Assembly (NCBI GenBank): GCA_015494245.1
Contig: WGBN01000492.1
Location: 1-5,166 of the forward strand
Length of the DNA: 5,166 bases
Reading direction: 5' to 3'
From: Saprospiraceae bacterium
GTDB lineage: Bacteria > Bacteroidota > Bacteroidia > Chitinophagales > Saprospiraceae
Part shown: piece after piece, positions 1 through 5,166 of the stretch
How positions within the stretch are numbered: position 1 is the stretch's first letter
Layout of the letters: every line of letters starts with the position of its first letter
Position numbers and translations under genes: made by a program
The notes under the pieces: generated by a model
Told to the model about the DNA's origin: nothing
Seen by the model: only the letters and a program-made list of their open reading frames with translations
The model's database searches: none

Positions 1-1041
1 CGCGAAAGCACCCTCAACCAGTTGCTGGTGGAAATGGACGGCTTCACCACCGACAAGGGCGTCATCCTCATCGCCGCCACCAACCGCCCCGATGTGCTCG
101 ACTCCGCCCTGCTGCGCCCGGGCCGCTTCGACCGCCAAATCGGCATTGACCGCCCCGACCTCAAAGGGCGCGCAGCCATCTTTAAAGTGCATCTCCAAAA
201 CATCGAGCTGGCAAAAGATGTGGACGCCGAGCACCTGGCCGAGATGACGCCCGGATTCGCCGGCGCCGAAATCGCCAACGTCTGCAACGAAGCAGCCCTC
301 GTCGCCGCCCGCCGCAACAAAAAAGCGGTGGACATGGAGGATTTTAACTACGCCCTCGATCGCGTCATCGGAGGCCTGGAAAAGAAAAACATGATCATCT
401 CTCCCAAAGAGAAGGAGATCATCGCCTACCACGAAGCCGGCCACGCCATCTGCGGCTGGTTCCTCGAGCACGCCTCACCCCTGGTGAAAGTAACCATCGT
501 CCCCCGCGGCATGGGCACCCTGGGCTATGCCCAATACCTGCCCAAGGAGGAATACATCACCCGCTACGAGCAACTGCTCGACCGCCTCTGCATGACCTTC
601 GGAGGCCGCGCTGCCGAGCAGGTCGTCTTCGGCAAAATCTCTACGGGCGCCCAAAACGACCTCGACCAGGTTACCAAAATCGCCTATAGCATGGTTACGG
701 TCTTCGGCATGAGCAAAGAAGTCGGGCAGGTCTCTTTCCACTCCCTCATGGAAGAGCAATTCCAAAAGCCCTTCTCCGAAGACACCGCCCGCCTCATTGA
801 CGAACAGGTGCGCAAGATCCTCGACGAACAATACCAACGGGCCATCGAACTGCTCAAAAAATACCGCAACGAACTGGAGTTGCTGGCTCGCCAATTGCTC
901 GAAAAAGAGGTGCTCCTCAAATCCGACCTGGAGCGCCTCATCGGGCCGCGGCCCTGCAGTGCAGATGAAAAAGAGGCCCCGATAAACGAGCCCGCCGAGC
1001 AGAGCGAAGACCAGCCCGACGAAACCGAAAGCGAAGAGTAA
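1..1041 (+). CDS. ftsH: ATP-dependent zinc metalloprotease FtsH, C-terminal part (5' end outside window)
   Basis: FtsH is a hexameric inner-membrane AAA+ protease that extracts and degrades membrane and short-lived soluble proteins. Frame 1 is open from the first base and continues upstream, so the gene is 5'-partial. The 346 residues present start just after the expected Walker B site; the membrane segments, Walker A and Walker B are missing. What remains of the AAA+ domain shows the sensor-1 Asn in AATNRPDVLD (from about position 76) and the second region of homology LLRPGRFDR with both arginine fingers. The zinc protease site HEAGH lies at 430-444, and the third metal ligand is probably the Asp codon at 658-660 in STGAQND. 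A Glu/Asp-rich tail, poor in hydrophobic residues, runs from about 958 to the TAA stop and is probably disordered. The domain order and motifs are standard for FtsH and nothing looks broken. The next gene starts 26 bases downstream on the same strand. Confidence 0.97.
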   Translation, partial: RESTLNQLLVEMDGFTTDKGVILIAATNRPDVLDSALLRPGRFDRQIGIDRPDLKGRAAIFKVHLQNIELAKDVDAEHLAEMTPGFAGAEIANVCNEAALVAARRNKKAVDMEDFNYALDRVIGGLEKKNMIISPKEKEIIAYHEAGHAICGWFLEHASPLVKVTIVPRGMGTLGYAQYLPKEEYITRYEQLLDRLCMTFGGRAAEQVVFGKISTGAQNDLDQVTKIAYSMVTVFGMSKEVGQVSFHSLMEEQFQKPFSEDTARLIDEQVRKILDEQYQRAIELLKKYRNELELLARQLLEKEVLLKSDLERLIGPRPCSADEKEAPINEPAEQSEDQPDETESEE

Positions 1042-1067
1042 AAACTGCTCTAAAACCAACTGCAAAC

Positions 1068-3107
1068 ATGGAACTCAAAAACTACATCCTCGGAAAATGG
1101 GAAAGCCCCCGGGGTGAAAAACTGCCCCAATACGACGCCGTTACCGGAGAGCTGATCGGCTATTGCGGCCATGAAGGCGTTGATTTTGAAGCCGTACTCG
1201 ACTATGGAAGGCGTGTAGGAGGAACTGCCTTACGGCAAATGACCTTCCGCCAAAGGGGAGTGATGCTCAAAAAACTGGCGCTCTACCTGCACGGCATACG
1301 CAAAAAGTACTATCCCCTCAGCTATCGCACCGGCGCCACTAAAACCGACAGCTGGATAGATATTGACGGCGGCATCGGCACCCTCTTCGCCTATGCCAGC
1401 CTGCGGCGGCAGTTGCCCGATAAACCCTTTTACGTGGAAGGCGATGCCATCGGGCTGTCGAAAGGCGGCAGCTTTATCGGCCACCACATCCTCCTGCCGC
1501 GCCAGGGCATAGCTGTACACATCAATGCCTTCAACTTCCCCATCTGGGGAATGCTGGAAAAACTGGCCCCAACCCTGCTGGCCGGCATGCCCGCCCTCGT
1601 CAAGCCCTCGGAGCTCAGCTCCTTCCTCGCCGAAGCCATGGTCAAAGACATCGTCGAGTCGGGCATTTTGCCGGAAGGCAGCCTCCAACTCGTACAGGGC
1701 AACGGCATCGGCATCCTCGACCACCTCACGGCCCAGGATGCCGTCGCCTTCACCGGCTCGGCAGAAACCGGACGCCGCCTAAAGACACACCCCCGCATCG
1801 TGCAGGAGTCCGTGCCTTTCAACATGGAAGCCGACAGCCTCAACGCGGCCATACTCGGGCCCGATGCCACGCCCGGCACGCCGGAGTTCGACCTCTTCAT
1901 CAAGGAAGTGCGCCGTGAGATGACCGTCAAATGCGGGCAAAAATGCACCGCCATACGCCGCATCATCGTGCCGCAAGAGCAGGTGGAAAACGTCATCGAA
2001 GCCCTGCGCAAAGCCCTCGCCAAGGTAACCCTCGGCGACCCCCAACGCGAAGAAGTGCGCATGGGTGCCCTGGTCGCCAAAGTACAACAGGAAGACGTGC
2101 GCGCAAAAGTGGCCGAGCTGCAAAAAGCCTCTCAAATCGTCATAGGCGAAGAGGAAATCCGGCCCATCGGCGCCGACGCAGACAAAGGCTGCTTCTTCCC
2201 CCCCACCGTGCTGCTCAACGAAGACCCTCTGCACCAATTAGAAACCCACCATGTAGAAGCCTTCGGACCGGTCAGCACCGTCATGCCTTACAAAGACATC
2301 GAAGAGGCCGCTACCATCGCCAACCTGGGCAAGGGCTCTCTGGTGAGCACCATCGCCACCCTGGATGCCGACATCGCCCGCCGCTACGTCATGGCAGCCG
2401 GCCCCTGGCACGGCCGCATCCTCATCCTCAACCGCGACAGCGCCCCCGAAAGCACGGGCCACGGCTCGCCCATGCCGCTGCTCAGCCACGGAGGGCCCGG
2501 ACGCGCCGGCGGCGGACAGGAACTCGGAGGTCTGCGCGGCCTCTACCACTACCTGCAACGCACGGCCATCCAGGGGCACCCTGGCATGATTACCGAAATT
2601 ATCGACGTCTTTCAGCCCGGCAGCCCCTATAAGGAAACGGAAATTCACCCCTTCCGCAAGTATTTTGAAGACTTGCAGGTGGGCGAAACCATCTTCACGG
2701 CCAAGCATACCGTTACAGAGGCCGACATCACCAACTTCGCCAACGTCAGCGGAGACCATTTTTACGCACACATGGACGCCACCTCCCTCGATGGCACCAT
2801 CTTCGAGCAGCGCGTGGCTCACGGCTACTTCATCCTCTCCAAGGCCGCCGGCCTCTTCGTCGAGCCCCGCAAAGGGCCCGTCCTGCTCAACTACGGCATA
2901 GATGAGTGCCGCTTCACCAAGCCCGTCTATCCGGGCATGACCATAGGCGTCAAATTTACCGTCAAGGAAAAAATCGCCCAGGAAAAACGCGAGGACGAAG
3001 ACTTCCGCAAAGGCATCGTCAAATTCCTCGTGGATGTCTATGACGAAACGGGAGAAACCGTAGCCCTCGCCACCATCCTCACTATGGTCAAAATGAAAAA
3101 CCTGTAA
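1068..3107 (+). CDS. paaZ: Bifunctional PaaZ: oxepin-CoA hydrolase / 3-oxo-5,6-dehydrosuberyl-CoA semialdehyde dehydrogenase
   Basis: In aerobic phenylacetate breakdown, PaaZ hydrolytically opens the oxepin-CoA ring through its MaoC-type domain and oxidises the resulting aldehyde with NADP+ through its aldehyde dehydrogenase domain. It is a cytoplasmic enzyme. The 679 residues match the usual length (E. coli PaaZ has 681). The dehydrogenase domain spans roughly residues 1-510: cofactor-site NAFNFPIW with Asn156, general base Glu254 in FNMEAD, and nucleophile Cys293 in CGQKCTA. The PaaZ-type segment ESTGHGSPMPLL, followed by a Gly-rich stretch, lies near 461-490. The hydratase domain spans about 525-679, with SGDHFYAH supplying the catalytic pair Asp563 and His568. 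Both active sites therefore look intact. The ATG at 1068 gives the normal family N-terminus (MELKNYILGKW). It is preceded by an A-rich leader without a Shine-Dalgarno sequence. The crotonase gene follows after 18 bases, which suggests co-transcription. A plain MaoC-ALDH fusion acting on another CoA ester is the main alternative, but the match to PaaZ along its whole length makes it unlikely. Confidence 0.95.
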   Translation: MELKNYILGKWESPRGEKLPQYDAVTGELIGYCGHEGVDFEAVLDYGRRVGGTALRQMTFRQRGVMLKKLALYLHGIRKKYYPLSYRTGATKTDSWIDIDGGIGTLFAYASLRRQLPDKPFYVEGDAIGLSKGGSFIGHHILLPRQGIAVHINAFNFPIWGMLEKLAPTLLAGMPALVKPSELSSFLAEAMVKDIVESGILPEGSLQLVQGNGIGILDHLTAQDAVAFTGSAETGRRLKTHPRIVQESVPFNMEADSLNAAILGPDATPGTPEFDLFIKEVRREMTVKCGQKCTAIRRIIVPQEQVENVIEALRKALAKVTLGDPQREEVRMGALVAKVQQEDVRAKVAELQKASQIVIGEEEIRPIGADADKGCFFPPTVLLNEDPLHQLETHHVEAFGPVSTVMPYKDIEEAATIANLGKGSLVSTIATLDADIARRYVMAAGPWHGRILILNRDSAPESTGHGSPMPLLSHGGPGRAGGGQELGGLRGLYHYLQRTAIQGHPGMITEIIDVFQPGSPYKETEIHPFRKYFEDLQVGETIFTAKHTVTEADITNFANVSGDHFYAHMDATSLDGTIFEQRVAHGYFILSKAAGLFVEPRKGPVLLNYGIDECRFTKPVYPGMTIGVKFTVKEKIAQEKREDEDFRKGIVKFLVDVYDETGETVALATILTMVKMKNL

Positions 3108-3125
3108 ACATAGAACCCACTGAAC

Positions 3126-3893
3126 ATGAGTCCCGAGCAACAAGCCTACGTAAAAACCGAAATGCAAGACCGCCTGGCCACCATTACCTTCTTCCACCCC
3201 GCACACAACTCCCTGCCGGGCAATATCCTTGCAGATTTGGCGAAAGCCATCACCGAGGCCGGTCAAAAGGAAGAGGTAGGCCTCATCGTCCTCAAAAGCG
3301 GAGGCGAGCGCACCTTCTGCGCCGGCGCCAGCTTCGACGAACTCATAGCCATCCGAGATGCCGAGGCCGGCAAGCGCTTTTTTATGGGCTTCGCCAACGT
3401 CATCAACGCCATGCGCAAATGCCCCAAAATCATCCTCGGAAGAGTGCAGGGCAAAGCCGTCGGCGGCGGCGTAGGCCTGGCAGCAGCCACCGACTACTGC
3501 ATAGCCTCCAAATACGCCTCCGTAAAACTCAGCGAGCTGGCCGTAGGCATAGGCCCCTTTGTGGTAGGCCCCGCCATCGAACGCAAAATGGGCGTCTCCG
3601 CCATGTCGCAACTCGCCCTCAACGCCACCGAATGGCGCACCGCCGAATGGGCCAAAAACCACGCCCTCTTTGCCGAAGTCTTCGACACCACAGAACAGGT
3701 AGATGCCTATATCGAAGATTTCTCCCGCCGCCTGCTCTCCTTCAATCCCGATGCCCTCTGCGAACTCAAACGCACCCTCTGGCTGGGAACGGAGCACTGG
3801 GACGAGCTGCTCGAAGAACGGGCAGCCACCTCCGGCAGGCTGGTCCTCTCCGATTTCGCCCGAAAGGCCATCGAGCAATTCAAAAAAAAGTAG
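3126..3893 (+). CDS. Enoyl-CoA hydratase/isomerase (crotonase) family protein
   Basis: This 255-residue cytoplasmic protein is a typical single-domain crotonase, the family that hydrates or isomerises enoyl-CoA esters. The two oxyanion-hole segments are visible: FCAGASFDEL (about residues 64-73) and GKAVGGGVGLAAATD (109-123). At the position of the first catalytic Glu of classical hydratases (GGG-x-E-L) there is Gly117. The second, in LSELAVGIGP, is kept as Glu137. That single-Glu pattern occurs in enoyl-CoA isomerases and in some methylglutaconyl-CoA hydratase-like proteins, so it argues against a canonical FadB/PaaF-type hydratase. Its position 18 bases after paaZ makes a role in phenylacetate or related CoA-ester breakdown likely, perhaps a PaaG-like isomerase step, but that is inference and I give no symbol. 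The ATG at 3126 gives the short lead-in normal for the family; the internal Met at 3162 would remove residues just before the first strand. No Shine-Dalgarno sequence is seen. The TAG stop sits inside a terminator-like hairpin. Confidence 0.9.
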   Translation: MSPEQQAYVKTEMQDRLATITFFHPAHNSLPGNILADLAKAITEAGQKEEVGLIVLKSGGERTFCAGASFDELIAIRDAEAGKRFFMGFANVINAMRKCPKIILGRVQGKAVGGGVGLAAATDYCIASKYASVKLSELAVGIGPFVVGPAIERKMGVSAMSQLALNATEWRTAEWAKNHALFAEVFDTTEQVDAYIEDFSRRLLSFNPDALCELKRTLWLGTEHWDELLEERAATSGRLVLSDFARKAIEQFKKK

Positions 3894-3923
3894 AGCGCCG
3901 CAAAGCAATTCTACCTTTTTTTT
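3882..3923 (+). terminator. A-tract/T-tract hairpin overlapping the stop of the crotonase gene
   Basis: Eight A (3882-3889) followed by GTAGA (3890-3894) can pair with TCTAC (3910-3914) followed, after one bulged C at 3915, by eight T (3916-3923). The loop is 15 bases. This gives a 5-bp mixed stem extended by 8 A-T pairs, with the T-run usable either as stem or as terminator tail. The crotonase stop codon TAG (3891-3893) lies inside the 5' arm. The arrangement fits an intrinsic terminator closing the paaZ-crotonase unit. The stem is AT-rich and bulged, so it may be weak. Confidence 0.55.
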
Positions 3924-3933
3924 CGTTTCAAAA

Positions 3934-3948
3934 GTGAACAAAGTTCAC
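3934..3948. promoter_or_regulatory. 15-bp dyad GTGAAC-AAA-GTTCAC, possible operator
   Basis: A perfect 6-bp inverted repeat (GTGAAC at 3934-3939, GTTCAC at 3943-3948) with a 3-bp A spacer lies 43 bases upstream of the coiled-coil gene and 40 bases after the crotonase stop. Its size and symmetry are those of a site for a dimeric helix-turn-helix regulator. It is too short and too AT-rich to be a convincing RNA hairpin, with only a 3-base loop and no T-run after it. No clear Bacteroidota-type promoter (TTTG near -33, TAnnTTTG near -7) could be placed beside it. The regulator, if any, is unknown. Confidence 0.35.
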
Positions 3949-3991
3949 AAACAACACCTATTACCTTACGAACATCAAAAACTTTCCATTT

Positions 3992-4951
3992 ATGACTACG
4001 AACAATTCAAAACAGCGCATCATTGCCATCGCTTCCGTTGTCATCGTTGCTCTGCTCATTGTTGTAACCATCCTGCTGTTCAACAAATTCAAATTGGGCA
4101 AACAAGTCGCCCAACAGGAAATCGAGCTTAGCGAAGCCGAGCAACTCACTCAACAGCTCGAAGAACAGTACAACCAAGCCATTGACGAATTGGAAAATAT
4201 GCGGGGCGAAAACGAAGAGCTCAATGCCCTCATCGAACAACAACAAGCCGAACTGGCCGATCAAAAGGCCCAAATTGACAAGCTCATCCGCAACAAACGC
4301 AACCTCAGCAAAGCCCGCGCAGAAATCAAAAAACTCAACGCCCAAATCGAGCAATACATAGCCGAAGTGGAAACCCTGCGCGCCGAAAATGAGCAGCTCA
4401 AGCAAGAAAAAGAAATGCTCTCCTCCGACCTGGAAATGCAGCGCCAAACCAATCAACAGCTCAACGAAGAGCAGGCCAAATTGATCAGCGAAAAAGAACA
4501 GCTCTCCAGCAAGGCCGAAAAACTGTCGGAAACAGTTACCTATGCCTCCGTCATTCGCGTAGAAGATGTGGAAACCACCGGCTACATGCTCAAATCCAAG
4601 GGCAAACGCTCCAAGAAAAAAGCCGCTAAAAATGTGGACCAGCTGGAAATCTGCTTCAAAACAACCGTCAATGAAGTCGCTAATCCCGGCCGGGAAGTCT
4701 ATTACATCCGCATCATCAACCCCTTAGGCGAAACCCTGGCCGTTGACGAATTGGGCAGCGGCGTGCTGACCAACCGCAGCAATGGCGAAAAAATTCGCTA
4801 TACCACGACCAAAGAGTTCGATTACTCGCAAGACCAGGATATGCTCTGCGTAAAATGGGAACCGCAAACGCCCTTCCAATCAGGTAACTACACCGTAGAA
4901 ATCTATAACAAAGGTTATCTGGCCGGCACCGGCTCCTTTACGCTAAAATAA
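3992..4951 (+). CDS. Single-pass membrane coiled-coil protein with C-terminal beta-rich domain, function unknown
   Basis: I do not recognise this 319-residue protein. It has a short polar N-terminus with Lys7 and Arg9, then one hydrophobic segment at about 10-30, best read as an uncleaved signal anchor. A long Glu/Gln/Lys-rich coiled coil runs from about 38 to 182, with recurring leucines and patterns such as LRAENEQLKQEKEML. A strongly basic stretch follows at 201-214 (KSKGKRSKKKAAKN), then a beta-rich domain at about 215-319 ending in YTVEIYNKGYLAGTGSFTLK, reminiscent of small Ig-like folds. The only two cysteines, Cys221 and Cys286, lie in this last domain and could form a disulfide if it is periplasmic. 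Basic residues flank both sides of the membrane segment, so topology is not settled; I favour the C-terminus outside the cytoplasm. Coiled-coil composition may attract misleading SMC-like matches, but there are no ATPase motifs. The gene is visibly less GC-rich than its upstream neighbours. The ATG at 3992 has an A/T-rich leader and no Shine-Dalgarno sequence. It converges with the rhomboid gene. Confidence 0.88.
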   Translation: MTTNNSKQRIIAIASVVIVALLIVVTILLFNKFKLGKQVAQQEIELSEAEQLTQQLEEQYNQAIDELENMRGENEELNALIEQQQAELADQKAQIDKLIRNKRNLSKARAEIKKLNAQIEQYIAEVETLRAENEQLKQEKEMLSSDLEMQRQTNQQLNEEQAKLISEKEQLSSKAEKLSETVTYASVIRVEDVETTGYMLKSKGKRSKKKAAKNVDQLEICFKTTVNEVANPGREVYYIRIINPLGETLAVDELGSGVLTNRSNGEKIRYTTTKEFDYSQDQDMLCVKWEPQTPFQSGNYTVEIYNKGYLAGTGSFTLK

Positions 4952-4966
4952 AGTGCCTCCAGGCAC
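4945..4966 (-). terminator. Intrinsic terminator for the minus-strand rhomboid gene
   Basis: Read on the minus strand, GTGCCT-GG-AGGCAC (4966 down to 4953) is a perfect 6-bp inverted repeat, most likely folding as a 5-bp stem with a 4-base loop. It is followed directly by TTTATTTT (4952-4945), a normal terminator tail. On the plus strand the same hairpin starts two bases after the coiled-coil stop codon but has no T-run behind it, so termination there is not expected. The tail region overlaps the TAA stop (4949-4951) of the plus-strand gene. The rhomboid transcript would need to run about 80-100 bases past its own stop to reach it. Confidence 0.6.
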
Positions 4967-5015
4967 AAAGGCGAAGCTTGCCCACGTGTGCAAAGTTTCC
5001 ATACATTCCAATTTT

Positions 5016-5046
5016 GAGAGTTGCCTTTAGGCAACTCTCTTTTTTT
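5016..5046 (+). terminator. Strong intrinsic terminator of the coiled-coil gene
   Basis: A perfect 10-bp stem, GAGAGTTGCC (5016-5025) with GGCAACTCTC (5030-5039), closes a TTTA loop and is followed by seven T (5040-5046). This is a textbook Rho-independent terminator for transcription from the left. On the other strand the hairpin is followed by AAAAT, so it should not stop rhomboid transcription. The T-run overlaps the rhomboid stop codon (TTA on this strand, 5045-5047). Confidence 0.93.
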
Positions 5047-5166
5047 ATGACGACCCTTCTTCCAAAACCTCAGGTTCTTTCCCCAAGCCTATGTAGCTGG
5101 AATGGTTTCGAAAATACAAACCCGCCAAAAGGCCAAAGGCAAAGCCCCCGATATGCGCCCACCAGG
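5045..5166 (-). CDS. Rhomboid-family intramembrane serine protease, C-terminal fragment (5' end outside window)
   Basis: Rhomboid proteases cut transmembrane helices of substrate proteins within the bilayer. Only the last 39 codons and the TAA stop are in the window; the gene enters from the right edge. The visible part begins WWAHIGGFAFGLLAGLYF, the last core transmembrane helix with the family's AHxGG-x3-G motif. The His codon at 5153-5155 corresponds to the catalytic histidine of the Ser-His dyad. The Ser-bearing GxSG motif would lie upstream, outside the window. A short soluble tail, acidic towards its end (KEPEVLEEGSS), follows. The gene converges on the coiled-coil gene with 93 bases between stop codons, and its likely terminator lies against the other gene's stop. 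The fragment is short, but the motif is specific; the subfamily cannot be determined. Confidence 0.85.
   Translation of the reverse strand, partial: WWAHIGGFAFGLLAGLYFRNHSSYIGLGKEPEVLEEGSS

Noticed and set aside
1042..1067. A search for a ribosome binding site or promoter between ftsH and paaZ
   Set aside because: The gap is A-rich with no GGAGG-like sequence and no promoter pair. This fits leaders in Bacteroidota and does not support a separate feature.
1931..2632. A plus-strand open frame of 233 codons inside paaZ
   Set aside because: Its product is dominated by Arg, His, Pro and Ala, typical of an out-of-frame reading of GC-rich coding DNA, and paaZ is continuous in the other frame through the whole stretch.
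2238..3941. A minus-strand open frame of 567 codons opposite the end of paaZ and the whole crotonase gene
   Set aside because: The plus strand encodes two unmistakable enzymes here with intact active sites. The opposite frame is low-complexity (Gly, Phe, Glu, Ala, Asp, Val), contains no recognisable motif and is the mirror of C-rich third positions in the plus-strand genes. Its length is explained by GC-rich codon use.
3956..3970. A possible Bacteroidota -7 element (TACCTTAC within 3962-3969) for the coiled-coil gene
   Set aside because: It keeps only TAnnTT of TAnnTTTG, and no TTTG or TTG is found at a suitable distance upstream, so I do not list it as a promoter.
4970..4982. An imperfect palindrome around AAGCTT (GGCGAAGCTTGCC)
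   Set aside because: One mismatched pair breaks the arms, it has no T-run on either strand, and it is short enough to be chance between the two clearer hairpins.
1..5166. The idea that FtsH and the rhomboid protease form a joint membrane-proteolysis locus with the coiled-coil protein
   Set aside because: The two protease genes are about 4 kb apart, on opposite strands, separated by metabolic genes and terminators. Both are common housekeeping-type proteases, so the sequence gives no link beyond proximity.

Overview
The window is an ordinary-looking chromosomal segment, most likely from a GC-rich member of the Bacteroidota (something like a Saprospiria/Lewinella-type marine or aquatic heterotroph). 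This placement is an inference. It rests on A-rich leaders without any Shine-Dalgarno sequence in front of every complete gene, an FtsH with a long acidic C-terminal tail, and a membrane-anchored coiled-coil protein ending in a small beta-rich domain. No marker gene in the window proves it.

Layout, left to right. Positions 1-1041 (+) hold the C-terminal half of the membrane AAA+ metalloprotease FtsH. After 26 bases, 1068-3107 (+) encodes a full-length two-domain PaaZ (aldehyde dehydrogenase plus MaoC-type hydratase) of the phenylacetate pathway. After 18 bases, 3126-3893 (+) encodes a crotonase-family enoyl-CoA hydratase/isomerase. An A-tract/T-tract hairpin overlaps its stop codon, and a 15-bp dyad (GTGAAC-AAA-GTTCAC) follows in the 98-bp gap. 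Positions 3992-4951 (+) encode a single-pass membrane coiled-coil protein of unknown function. At the right edge, 5045-5166 (-) is the C-terminal end of a rhomboid-family intramembrane serine protease, only 39 codons plus stop.

How the genes work together. The short gaps suggest that paaZ and the crotonase gene are co-transcribed, possibly by read-through from ftsH. PaaZ opens the oxepin-CoA ring and oxidises the resulting aldehyde. The crotonase would plausibly act on a neighbouring enoyl-CoA intermediate, but its exact step cannot be read from the sequence. The ring-epoxidase genes (paaABCDE) and paaK are not in the window. The coiled-coil gene seems to be its own transcription unit. It converges with the rhomboid gene, and the 93-bp gap holds two oppositely oriented intrinsic terminators, each placed against the stop codon of the opposing gene.

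I looked for an undescribed system (repeat arrays, defence genes, retroelements, structured RNA, overprinted genes) and found none that I can support. The points most worth a second look are the crossed terminator arrangement, the dyad upstream of the coiled-coil gene, the reduced active site of the crotonase and the uncharacterised coiled-coil protein itself.
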